A stretch of DNA of 35,286 bases from a virus: positions 1,010-36,295 of the IMG/VR virus record IMGVR_UViG_3300030328_002082. One strand, 5' to 3'. The position numbers and the translations under genes were made by a program. Under the pieces are notes generated by a model. The model was not told the DNA's origin and made no database searches. It was given only the letters and a program-made list of their open reading frames with translations. Positions 7,504 to 16,200 of this stretch are shown piece by piece. The first letter of the stretch is position 1. Every line of letters starts with the position of its first letter.

Positions 7504-8660
7504 AAGAAAATGAAGTAGTTGAAGAAACTACACAAGCAACTGAAGAAACAGTTGAAGAAACTAAACAACCAAATCTTAATGAAGATGGCGATTACGTCGT
7601 TGATTTAACTCAATCAAAAGAAGATGAAGGTAAAGAAGATAACCCTGACAACGAGGGAGTGGTTGCAGTCGATGATAATGCCGACGCCCCACAAGAACAA
7701 GAAGAAGTACAGTCGGAAGAACAAGCACAAGAACAACCAACTTTAGAAGAAGTAACAGAAGAAGTAAAAGAAGAAACTAGAGAATTGGCAGAAGAACTGC
7801 TTGACGCAACTGCAGAAAAACAAGAGCAAGGAATACCTTTGCCAGAGAATTTACAAAAAGTTGTAGACTTTATGGAAGAAACTGGTGGTACACTAGAAGA
7901 TTACGTAAATTTAAATCAAGATTTTTCTAAATATGACGACACAACAGTACTTAGAGAATATTATAAACAAACAAAATCTCACTTATCAAACGAAGAAATT
8001 GATTTTTTAATAGATGATTCTTTTTCATATGATGAAGAAGTAGATGAAGAAAGAGAGATTAGAAAGAAAAAAATAGCGTTAAAAGAGCAAGTTGCCAACG
8101 CTAAAAGCCACTTAGACGGGCAAAAGTCTAAATACTATGAAGAAATTAAAGCTGGTTCTAGGTTAACGCCTGAACAACAAAAAGCTATGGATTTCTTTAA
8201 TAGATATGAAAAAGAGTCTGAAGAAGAGACAAGAGTGATTAAACAACAGCAAGATACTTTTTTGAATCAAACTAACCAAGTTTTTAATAATGATTTCAAA
8301 GGTTTTGAATATCAAGTTGGAGACAAAAAGTATAGGTTTAATGTTAAAAATCCTGATGAAGTAAAAGATACTCAAAGCGACATAAATAATTTTGTTGGAA
8401 AGTTTCTAAACAAAAATTATGAAATGGAAGATGCTAAAGGTTATCATAAATCATTATTTACAGCAATGAACCCAGACGCTATAGCAAATCACTTTTACGA
8501 GCAAGGCAAGGCAGATGCTATGAAAAATAGTATTGCTAAATCTAAAAACGTTGACATGAACCCTAGACAGTCACATAAAGAGGTTAATGTTGATGGTATG
8601 AAGTTTAAAGTGCTAAGTGACGATACTTCTCCGACTTTTAAATTTAAAAAAACTAAATAA
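7500..8660 (+). CDS. Putative capsid scaffolding protein
   Basis: A 386-residue acidic, largely helical protein. Residues 1-100 are dominated by Glu, Gln, Thr and Asp (low-complexity and probably disordered). Residues 180-260 hold charged helices with coiled-coil character (EEREIRKKKIALKEQVANAK). The C-terminal 40 residues are basic (ending FKFKKTK). An acidic, extended protein with a basic capsid-binding tail directly before the capsid gene is the standard profile of phage scaffolds, which are removed before DNA packaging. I see no protease motif in it or in a neighbour. The ATG at 7500 follows a 28-base A/T-only-looking gap that shares a near-identical leader with the gene at 10244. Confidence 0.68.
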   Translation: MEENEVVEETTQATEETVEETKQPNLNEDGDYVVDLTQSKEDEGKEDNPDNEGVVAVDDNADAPQEQEEVQSEEQAQEQPTLEEVTEEVKEETRELAEELLDATAEKQEQGIPLPENLQKVVDFMEETGGTLEDYVNLNQDFSKYDDTTVLREYYKQTKSHLSNEEIDFLIDDSFSYDEEVDEEREIRKKKIALKEQVANAKSHLDGQKSKYYEEIKAGSRLTPEQQKAMDFFNRYEKESEEETRVIKQQQDTFLNQTNQVFNNDFKGFEYQVGDKKYRFNVKNPDEVKDTQSDINNFVGKFLNKNYEMEDAKGYHKSLFTAMNPDAIANHFYEQGKADAMKNSIAKSKNVDMNPRQSHKEVNVDGMKFKVLSDDTSPTFKFKKTK

Positions 8661-8681
8661 ATAATTTAAAACAAATTTAAA

Positions 8682-10163
8682 ATGGCAATTACAGCAGGAA
8701 GTAATTTGAATAGTGTTTTAGCTCCACAAAAGCAAACATTAGCATCAAATTATATCGATTTTACAGCCCAAGGAACAGCAGGATGGGCGCAACAATATTT
8801 ACCAGATCTTATGGAGAAAGAAGCTGAAGTTTTCGGACCGAGAACTATTTCAGGATTTCTTTCACAAGTAGGAGCTGAAGAGGCTATGACGTCTGACCAA
8901 GTAGTTTGGTCTGAACAAGGTAGACTACACTTATCATACATTGGTACGGTAAACACTGGAACTTCAGTTGTTACAATCGTTACTGATATTGATGGGAATG
9001 CATTAACTAGTACTCACGGTATAAGACTTAACGACCAAGTATTAGTAGCAACAGCAGAAGGAACAGCAAAATGTATCGTTACAGCTCACTCAGGTGCTAC
9101 TGTAACTTGTGTGCCTTATGAGCAAGAAAATTTAGATGATTTATCTGCTTTTTCTACAGAGTCAGCGGCTGCATGTACAGTATTAGTTTATGGTTCTGAA
9201 TTTAACAAAGGTGTTGAAGGACAAGGAAATTACGGTGGTATTTCTGCTTCTGGACCTAAAACTGTTAAACCAAGTTTCAAAAGCTTTACTAACAAACCAA
9301 TTATTATGAAGGATTACTATGAGATCTCAGGATCTGATGCTTCACAAATCGGTTGGGTTGAAGTTACTGGTGAAGAAGGACAAAGTGGTTACCTATGGTA
9401 TTTAAAAGCTGAAGGTGATACTAGAGCTCGTTTCACTGATTACTTAGAGATGACTATGTTAGAAGCAGAAAAAATCGTTTCTACATCTGTAGCTGTTGAT
9501 ACTATATTCGCAGGTGCTGCTGGTCTTGGAACTAACGCTGGTACTGAAGGTTTATTCGCAGCTATCGAAGATAGAGGTAACGTTACTACTGGTATTACTG
9601 GTGTTAACGCTGCTACTGATTTAGCTGAGTTTGATCTAATATTAGCTGAGTTTGATAAGCAAGGTGCTATTGAAGAAAACATGATGTTTGTTAACAGATC
9701 TACTAGCTTAGCTATGGATGACATGTTAGCTTCTATGAATTCTTACGGAGCTGGTGGTACTTCTTACGGAGTATTCAACAACTCTGAGAATATGGCATTA
9801 AATTTAGGTTTCTCTGGTTTCAGAAGAGGTTCTTATGACTTCTACAAGTCTGACATGAGATACTTAAATGACAAAGCTACAAGAGGTGGTATTAACGATA
9901 GAGATGCAGTAGCTCCGATTAGAGGGGTACTTATCCCAGCGGGTGTATCTTCTGTTTATGACCAACAACTAGGTAAAAACCTAAAGAGACCATTCTTACA
10001 CGTTCGTTACAGAGCTTCACAAACTGACGATAGAAGAATGAAAACTTGGGTAACTGGTTCAGTTGGTGCAGCTACATCTGATTTAGATGCAATGCAAATA
10101 AACTACTTATCTGAAAGATGTTTAATTACTCAAGGTGCTAACAATTTCATGTTAATGAAATAA
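8682..10163 (+). CDS. Major capsid protein (HK97-like)
   Basis: A 493-residue protein placed right after the scaffold candidate and just before a strong terminator, the usual position of the capsid gene. The N-terminal segment includes FTAQGTAGWAQQYLPDLMEK (27-46). A beta-rich insertion follows at about 88-172, where Ile/Val/Thr/Ala strands alternate (LNDQVLVATAEG, CIVTAHSGATVTCVPY). The core has NKPIIMKDYYEISGSDA and TRARFTDYLEMTMLEAEKIV (long spine-helix candidate at 247-266), and ends with beta strands (PFLHVRYRAS, MKTWVTGS). Codons ending in C (TTC, AAC, GAC) are visibly more frequent than in neighbours, fitting very high expression. No separate maturation protease is recognised nearby. 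The fold is inferred from context and pattern. Confidence 0.88.
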   Translation: MAITAGSNLNSVLAPQKQTLASNYIDFTAQGTAGWAQQYLPDLMEKEAEVFGPRTISGFLSQVGAEEAMTSDQVVWSEQGRLHLSYIGTVNTGTSVVTIVTDIDGNALTSTHGIRLNDQVLVATAEGTAKCIVTAHSGATVTCVPYEQENLDDLSAFSTESAAACTVLVYGSEFNKGVEGQGNYGGISASGPKTVKPSFKSFTNKPIIMKDYYEISGSDASQIGWVEVTGEEGQSGYLWYLKAEGDTRARFTDYLEMTMLEAEKIVSTSVAVDTIFAGAAGLGTNAGTEGLFAAIEDRGNVTTGITGVNAATDLAEFDLILAEFDKQGAIEENMMFVNRSTSLAMDDMLASMNSYGAGGTSYGVFNNSENMALNLGFSGFRRGSYDFYKSDMRYLNDKATRGGINDRDAVAPIRGVLIPAGVSSVYDQQLGKNLKRPFLHVRYRASQTDDRRMKTWVTGSVGAATSDLDAMQINYLSERCLITQGANNFMLMK

Positions 10164-10175
10164 GCACTTATTATT

Positions 10176-10220
10176 AAAAGGGGCGCCATACACGCAAATG
10201 TTCTGCGCCCCTTTTTTTTT
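10176..10220 (+). terminator. Rho-independent terminator after the capsid gene
   Basis: An 11-base perfect stem (AAAAGGGGCGC at 10176-10186 with GCGCCCCTTTT at 10205-10215) encloses an 18-base loop and is followed by a run of nine T (10212-10220). The stem is very G+C-rich against its surroundings. It lies 12 bases after the capsid stop codon. It probably ends or attenuates transcripts so that head genes are expressed above the downstream tail genes, as the T7 terminator after gene 10 does. Confidence 0.88.
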
Positions 10221-10247
10221 ATTAACTTATATTATATTATATTATGG
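10218..10247 (+). promoter_or_regulatory. A/T leader element, copy 2
   Basis: Directly after the terminator, TTTATTAA (10218-10225) and TATTATATTATATTATGG (10230-10247) recur as before the scaffold gene, with 4 instead of 1 base between them. Being just downstream of a terminator, it is a reasonable place for a new promoter driving the tail genes. A translational leader is the alternative. Confidence 0.4.
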
Positions 10248-11086
10248 CAAAAAAACAAAAAAAGGTTGTAGAACAACCACAAGTAGAAGTACCGGTTATG
10301 GAAACTCCAATAGTTGAAGCTCCAAGACCAAAAGTTAAAAGAACTCCTCACCCAGAAGATGGTTGGGAAATAAAAGATAGAAACTACTATTTAGTAGGCG
10401 AGAAATCACCTCTATCTTACTCCATGAGATCTTCAAATATTTTTTATTTTGACGAAGCTAAAGGCTACGAGAGAGAATTAAAATATACTGAAAATCAAAA
10501 AACATGTTTTGTTGATGAGTTTCCAGAAGGAAGTAAATCTAGGTTAGCACATATCATTTTTAGAAATGGACAATTACGTGTACCAAGAAACAAGCAAACT
10601 TTACAAAAATTATTATCACTATATCATCCCCATAATGGAAGATTATTTAGAGAACACAATCCAGTTAAAGTAGCTGCAAGTCAAATAGATTTATTAGAAT
10701 TAGAAATAGAAGCTTTAAACTCTGCTAAAAACTTAGATATAGACATAGCTGAAGCGGTAATGCGTGTTCAAGTTGGATCTAAGGTATCAGAGATGAGTTC
10801 TAAAGAACTTAAGAGAGATTTATTGTTATATGCTAAGAAAAACCCTCAGTTATTCTTAGATTTAGTTAACGATGAAAATGTTCAACTTAGAAACTTTGGT
10901 ATTAAAGCTACTGAATTAGGTATATTAATACTTTCACCAGATCAAAGAACATTTATGTGGGGTACTAATAAACGAAAACTAATGAACGTTCCTTTTGATG
11001 AACATCCATATTCAGCTTTAGCCGCTTGGTTTAAAACTGACGAAGGTATGGAAATTTATACAAATATTGAAAAACAATTAATGTAA
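10244..11086 (+). CDS. Hypothetical protein after the capsid gene (280 aa)
   Basis: I do not recognise a defined family. The N-terminal 35 residues are low-complexity (Lys, then Pro/Val/Glu: EQPQVEVPVMETPIVEAPRP). The rest looks globular. Residues 44-125 are rich in aromatic and charged residues (DRNYYLVGEKSPLSYSMRSS). Residues 140-215 are helical (QIDLLELEIEALNSAK, SSKELKRDLLLYAKKNPQLF). The C-terminus reads GTNKRKLMNVPFDEHPYSAL then AAWFKTDEG. A disordered tail plus compact body next to the capsid gene would suit a head-completion or vertex protein, and I have seen similar proteins in marine phage late regions. That role is inference. The gene is first after the terminator and shares its leader with the scaffold gene. 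Confidence 0.75.
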   Translation: MAKKQKKVVEQPQVEVPVMETPIVEAPRPKVKRTPHPEDGWEIKDRNYYLVGEKSPLSYSMRSSNIFYFDEAKGYERELKYTENQKTCFVDEFPEGSKSRLAHIIFRNGQLRVPRNKQTLQKLLSLYHPHNGRLFREHNPVKVAASQIDLLELEIEALNSAKNLDIDIAEAVMRVQVGSKVSEMSSKELKRDLLLYAKKNPQLFLDLVNDENVQLRNFGIKATELGILILSPDQRTFMWGTNKRKLMNVPFDEHPYSALAAWFKTDEGMEIYTNIEKQLM

Positions 11087-11091
11087 AAACC

Positions 11092-11132
11092 TTGTAGATG
11101 CAGTCGCTCTACGGGGCGATTGCAAACTACAA
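11092..11132 (+). other. Stable intergenic RNA hairpin without a T tract
   Basis: The arms TTGTAG (11092-11097) plus TGCAGTCGC (11099-11107) pair with GCGATTGCA (11116-11124) plus CTACAA (11127-11132). That gives 15 pairs with one G-U, an internal bulge (A against AA) and an 8-base loop TCTACGGG. An alternative 5-bp fold GTAGA/TCTAC (11094-11098/11108-11112) overlaps it. On the + strand it is followed by A-rich bases, not T, so it is not a standard terminator. RNA processing, mRNA stabilisation or leader control of the gene at 11145 is possible. Confidence 0.6.
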
Positions 11133-11144
11133 TAAAAAAATACT

Positions 11145-11822
11145 ATGGTTAATATAGATACGGTATATCAAAAAGTATTAGCAATTGCTAATAAAGAACA
11201 AAGAGGTTATATAACTCCACAAGAGTTTAATCTTTTTGCAGATCATGCTCAAATGGATATTTTTGAGCAATATTTTTATGATATAAATCAATTTGGACGC
11301 TTACCTGGAAATAGCACAGAGTATTCAGACATGTTAACACTACTAGAAGAAAAAATAGCTATATTTAAAAATATAAAATTATTATACTATCATTCACCTT
11401 ATTTTCAAAAACCACAAGAACTATATAGAGTTGGAAGTTTAGAAACTGGTTTTGGTGAGATAGAACAAATAAACCATAACGAATGGTTAAAAATAAAAAA
11501 CTCTCCACTAGCTAGACCTACTCTAAAACGCGCTGTCTATATAGATATGCCAAGAGGGTTTAGAATATATCCAACATTCACAAACAACGTTCACTGTCAT
11601 TATATTAGAAAACCAAAAAATATCCATTGGGGATATACTGTTGTTGGCGATCACGCCCTTTATGACGCAACACAATCAATTGACTTTGAATTACACCCTT
11701 CAGAAGAAAACAACTTAGTTATTAAAATATTAGCTTTAGCAGGTATTGCAATTGAAGACCCTAACTTATATCAAATAGCTACAACAGAAGATCAAAAAAA
11801 TATACAACAAGAAAAACAATAA
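11145..11822 (+). CDS. Putative head-tail connector/ring protein (225 aa)
   Basis: A 225-residue protein starting MVNIDTVYQKVLAIANKEQR, then YITPQEFNLFADHAQMDIFE (22-41), a pattern I know from connector or ring proteins in crAss-like and flavobacterial podoviruses. The N-terminal half is helical. Residues 90-160 are beta-like (ELYRVGSLETGFGEIEQINH, RPTLKRAVYIDM, GFRIYPTF). The C-terminal segment has FELHPSEENNLVIKILALAG and a Gln/Lys-rich tail. Its position between the capsid block and a second ring-like protein supports a role in closing the head or joining it to the tail. It is followed 3 bases later by the next gene, so the two are likely co-translated. The precise ring position cannot be assigned. 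Confidence 0.65.
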   Translation: MVNIDTVYQKVLAIANKEQRGYITPQEFNLFADHAQMDIFEQYFYDINQFGRLPGNSTEYSDMLTLLEEKIAIFKNIKLLYYHSPYFQKPQELYRVGSLETGFGEIEQINHNEWLKIKNSPLARPTLKRAVYIDMPRGFRIYPTFTNNVHCHYIRKPKNIHWGYTVVGDHALYDATQSIDFELHPSEENNLVIKILALAGIAIEDPNLYQIATTEDQKNIQQEKQ

Positions 11823-11825
11823 AAC

Positions 11826-13268
11826 ATGGGATTATTAGATAGGTATATACAAAAGTTTGATGCTACTACTGGTCAAGGTGAATTTATAGACTTAGGTTTA
11901 GATTCAAAAATATATTATGACGGTGGTGATGGCGTACAAAATAATGGTGGTAATTATGGTAATTATCAATTTACATCTTTAGAAGATATTATAAATTCTT
12001 TTATGGTTGCATATGTTGGTGAAGACAAAATAATAAGTAAGGTAAGAAGAACTGATGTTGCTTTTCACGCACAAAGAGCTTTAGCTGAATTAAGCTTTGA
12101 CACCTTTAAATCTATAAAATCTTTTGAAATAGAAGTTCCTTCTATATTAACAATGCCACTACCTCAAGATTATGTTCATTATGTTAAACTTTCTTGGGTT
12201 GACGACGCTGGTATATACCACCCTATTCACCCTAGCTCTAAAACAGGTAATCCAACAGCTTATCAACAAGAGTCTAATGGTAATTTAAAATTTGAAACTA
12301 ATACTTGGAAAGTTAATATACCAGGAGATCCTAATTTTGATCAATACATGGAGTATGGTATCACAAGATCATATGATTCTTTTGGAAATCCTATAACTTC
12401 TCCTAATGACTTTGTTTCTAAAACACCTTTGCCTCAGTTTACAAATGAAGTTAGAGCTACAATTGCTCAAAATGTTGCTGGTGGAGGTCAAAACATGATA
12501 TATGGCGTAAACATAAATCAAAATGCTAACCAAAATTATGGTATGAAAATAATGATGGACACAGATCCAGGTGGTTTAGCTGTTGGTATGAGTGTGTTTG
12601 GTCCTGGAATACCATTAGGAACAACTATAGAGGCTTTAGATGGTATTACTTCAGATACATATCCTGGAATAGCAATCCACACTACACATCCAGATTTTGA
12701 AGAATGGAAACTTAAAGACGCTGCTCTTCAACCAGCTATAAATCCAGCAAAACCACTAGTTACTGTTAATTCACAGCTTTATGGTAAAGAAATTATATTT
12801 GTAGACTTAAACAAACAATCTAATACCTGGAGTAATTACAAGTCACTTACACCTACAGATAATCAAAATAAATATGACGATGGTACTTATGATCTTGTAC
12901 ATGGCGAAAGATATGGTCTAGACCCTCAACACGCTCAAGTAAACGGTTCTTATTATATAGATGATAATACTGGTTTAATTCATTTCAGTTCTAATATATC
13001 AGGTAAAACTATTGTTTTGCAATATATAAGTGATAGTTTAGGTACAGATGGAGAAATGAGAGTTCATAAATATGCTGAAGAGGCGATGTATAAGTGTATA
13101 GCATACGCTATTTTATCTACGAGAGCTAATGTTCAAGAGTATATAGTCCGTAGATTTCAAAAAGATAAATTTGCATCAGTGAGAACTGCTAAGCTAAGAT
13201 TATCTAATTTAAAACTAGAAGAATTAACACAGATATTAAGAGGTAAATCTAAACATATAAAACACTAA
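11826..13268 (+). CDS. Tail tubular/connector protein with inserted beta module
   Basis: The 480-residue protein begins with a Gly/Asn-rich stretch, then TSLEDIINSFMVAYVGEDKI (50-69), RRTDVAFHAQRALAELSFDT (74-93) and LTMPLPQDYVHYVKLSW. It ends with LGTDGEMRVHKYAEEAMYKC (405-424), YAILSTRANVQEYIVRRF and LRLSNLKLEELTQILRGKSK. This two-ended pattern resembles tail tubular/head-closure proteins of crAss-like and related podoviruses (functional counterparts of T7 gp11 and P22 gp4). Residues about 200-340 look like an insertion. It contains GGLAVGMSVFGPGIPLGTTI (249-268), a beta module also present twice in the gene at 21179. The module may project from the tail surface. The assignment rests on pattern memory and order. 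Confidence 0.75.
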   Translation: MGLLDRYIQKFDATTGQGEFIDLGLDSKIYYDGGDGVQNNGGNYGNYQFTSLEDIINSFMVAYVGEDKIISKVRRTDVAFHAQRALAELSFDTFKSIKSFEIEVPSILTMPLPQDYVHYVKLSWVDDAGIYHPIHPSSKTGNPTAYQQESNGNLKFETNTWKVNIPGDPNFDQYMEYGITRSYDSFGNPITSPNDFVSKTPLPQFTNEVRATIAQNVAGGGQNMIYGVNINQNANQNYGMKIMMDTDPGGLAVGMSVFGPGIPLGTTIEALDGITSDTYPGIAIHTTHPDFEEWKLKDAALQPAINPAKPLVTVNSQLYGKEIIFVDLNKQSNTWSNYKSLTPTDNQNKYDDGTYDLVHGERYGLDPQHAQVNGSYYIDDNTGLIHFSSNISGKTIVLQYISDSLGTDGEMRVHKYAEEAMYKCIAYAILSTRANVQEYIVRRFQKDKFASVRTAKLRLSNLKLEELTQILRGKSKHIKH

Positions 13269-13271
13269 AGT

Positions 13272-16200
13272 ATGCCTGAAATCAAAAACACTTTCATGGC
13301 GGGGAAGATGAATAAAGACGCTGACGAAAGATTAGTGCCTAAAGGTGAATATAGAAACGCTATGAACATACAAGTCTCAACTTCAGAAGGATCTGATGTT
13401 GGTGCTGTTGAGAACTTACTTGGTAACATGCCATTGACGGACTTGTATATTGTTCCTTTTGATTCTAGATGTGTTGGTGCTATTGCTGATGAAAAAAATG
13501 ATTGTTTTTACTGGTTTGTTCAGCATAAAGATAAAGATTTAATACTAAAGTACCACAATGGAAACGTAATTCCTATTGTGGTAGATTTGTTTCCAAGCGA
13601 TCCTAAAAAAAGAATATTAGCTTTTCCTAAGAGAACTACAAACAACCTTATTACTGGAATAAATATAATAGATGATTTACTTTTTTGGACTGATGGTTCT
13701 AGTGAGCCTAAGAAGATAAATGTAAAGCTATGTCAACAAGGTACTGACGTTACAGGTTCTTATCACACAAAGCTAGTTGCCCCAAAAGCTAATATAACAA
13801 TCTCTAATAATATTTTGTTAAGAGAAGATCATATAACTGTTATAAAAAAATATCCATTAACACCGTTAACTTTAGAACCTAAATACACTAAAGTAATTAC
13901 TTCTGAAATAAGAAGTCAAAATCCATTTGCAGACCCTAATAATCCTGGGGATTTATTACCTGTTGGCGATATTGTTATTGCTGATTTTGATAATTTTGAA
14001 AATGGATCTGGGTATAGTGTAAATGATGAGATTTTACTATTAAACAGTAATGGTCAATTACCTACAAACTTTGATGTTAGAGTAAAAGTGGTTGAAGATA
14101 TTAGCGGTGGTGGTGGAACTAATCCTGGTAACCCAAGTGGTTATTCAAATGTTTATAAAATTCAAATATTATCTATAAACCCTAATACAACAACAGGAAA
14201 TCCAGGAGGTCTTATGTTTAAAGCTGAAAACGTTAACAAAGAAGAGTTAATGTTTGAGAAAAAATTTCCTAGATTTAGTTATAGATGGAGGTATCAAGAT
14301 GGAGAATACTCTTCTTTTGCGCCTTTTACTTCTGTTGTTTTTGAACCAGGAAAATTTTTATACGACACAAAGTCTGCGTTTAATAAAGGAATGGACAGAT
14401 ATTTAGTTGGTTTAAATTTAAGAAATTTTTTACCAGTAAACACTCCCCAAGATGTTGTACAAGTAGATATTTTATATAAAGATTCTCGTAGCCCAACTGT
14501 TTATATTGTTGATACGATAAAACCAAACGATAGAGAATCCATATCTATAGGAAATGCTGAAGAAAGTTATCTTGCTGAAAACTTTAACAATCCAGGTTTT
14601 AACATGTTTGGAAACCATTTGTTAAATTGTTGGGATGCAAATTCATTTGAACTAGAGTCAGATGTTATTTTTTCTACAACTCCAGAAAATCAACTGTCAA
14701 GACCTTGGGACCACGTTCCACGATTTGCCAAAGCTCAAGAGTTAAGTGCTAATAGACTTATATATGGTAATTATACTCAAAACTTTGATATTTTAGAAAA
14801 ACCTACTCTAGTATCTAAATACATAACTAGATACCCAGATAATATTAGATATAAACCTTTATTTCTAAACAATTATACAGATAGTTATATATTGCAAGAA
14901 GAAGACATAAGCCCAAGTTCAGATTTATATCTTTATGGTCAAAAATCGTTAAAGTCTATGAGAGAGTATCAAGTTGGAGTTACTTTTTTAGACAAGTATG
15001 GACGAGAAACACCTGTTTTTAGTGATGCAAAAGCTAGTTTTCAAGTAAAAAAGAAGCACGGTAAGTTTAAAACATCAATTGAAACTAGATTAACAAACGA
15101 TCCGCCTTATTGGGCAGAATACATGAAGTTCTATGTAAAAGAAACTGCAACTGAATATTATAATTTAGTTATGGATAGAATCTATGACGCTAAAGATGGT
15201 CATTTTTGGTTGTCATTTCCTTCGTCTGATATAAATAAGGTTCGAGAAGATAGTTATTTAATATTGAAGAAAGGCGAAAGCACTAACAGTATGATTATTG
15301 AAGAAGCTAAGTATAAGGTTATTGACATTAATAAGTCTGCTCCTGATTACATAAAGACAAAGGTAATAAGTGTTGGTTCTTCTGCTGGTAGTGAAACACC
15401 TACGTTAACACAGGGATCGCCAATAGTTATTAATCAAAGATATTTTGAGATTGATGAAGATACATGGGTTGGTAGTGGAAATGCAAAACTTAGTGAAATT
15501 ACAGAAAAATTAACTCTTGATTTTTCTACTACAACTCAAACTTCAAAAATATATGATATTGTTGCTGTAGATATTTTAGAAAATGGAGGAATAGACGGTG
15601 GTAGATCTTATAAAATTACTTTAGATAGAATAGTTGATACTGAAGACAAATGGATATATCCAAATTATCCAACAATTATTTCAGGTAGTTTACCAGATTT
15701 AGATTCATCAGTACAAATTAATATTTATAAAAATATAAAAGAAAATAGACCTGAATTTGATGGGAAATTTTTTGTTAAAATCTACGGAGACAGTGTTGTT
15801 AATCAACATTTACTATTAAATAGTGGTAGTGTTCAATATCAAGTTGACGCTAGAATAGACCCTTATTTATTCTTAGACAGCGACGCAACTTCCACGATTG
15901 TTGGGAGTAGTGGATATACTACCACTGGTTTTAACAAATCAGATACAATGAGTAGATGGAAACGTAATCTTGATGTTAGTGATCCATCTGACAATGTAAT
16001 GGATAGAGTTTGGTTTTTAGACAATGCTTACTATAAAGGATCGTTACCACTTAACTTTGGACCAAATGATGAGTTGAGCGATGAAGATACGTCTAGTGCT
16101 TATGGACAAGGGTTTCACCAAATAAATGGTAAGTGGTATATGGATATTTCTTACGGACAAATACATCAAGATGTTCACTATTCGCAGTACACATCTATTG

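Noticed and set aside
11087-11144. Intergenic hairpin region as a tRNA
   Set aside because: The element is only about 41 bases, with no cloverleaf, no TTCGA-type T loop and no CCA end.
11092-11145. Intergenic hairpin as an intrinsic terminator
   Set aside because: The + strand after the stem is TAAAAAAATACT, not a T tract. On the minus strand a T run follows, but there is no minus-strand gene to terminate.
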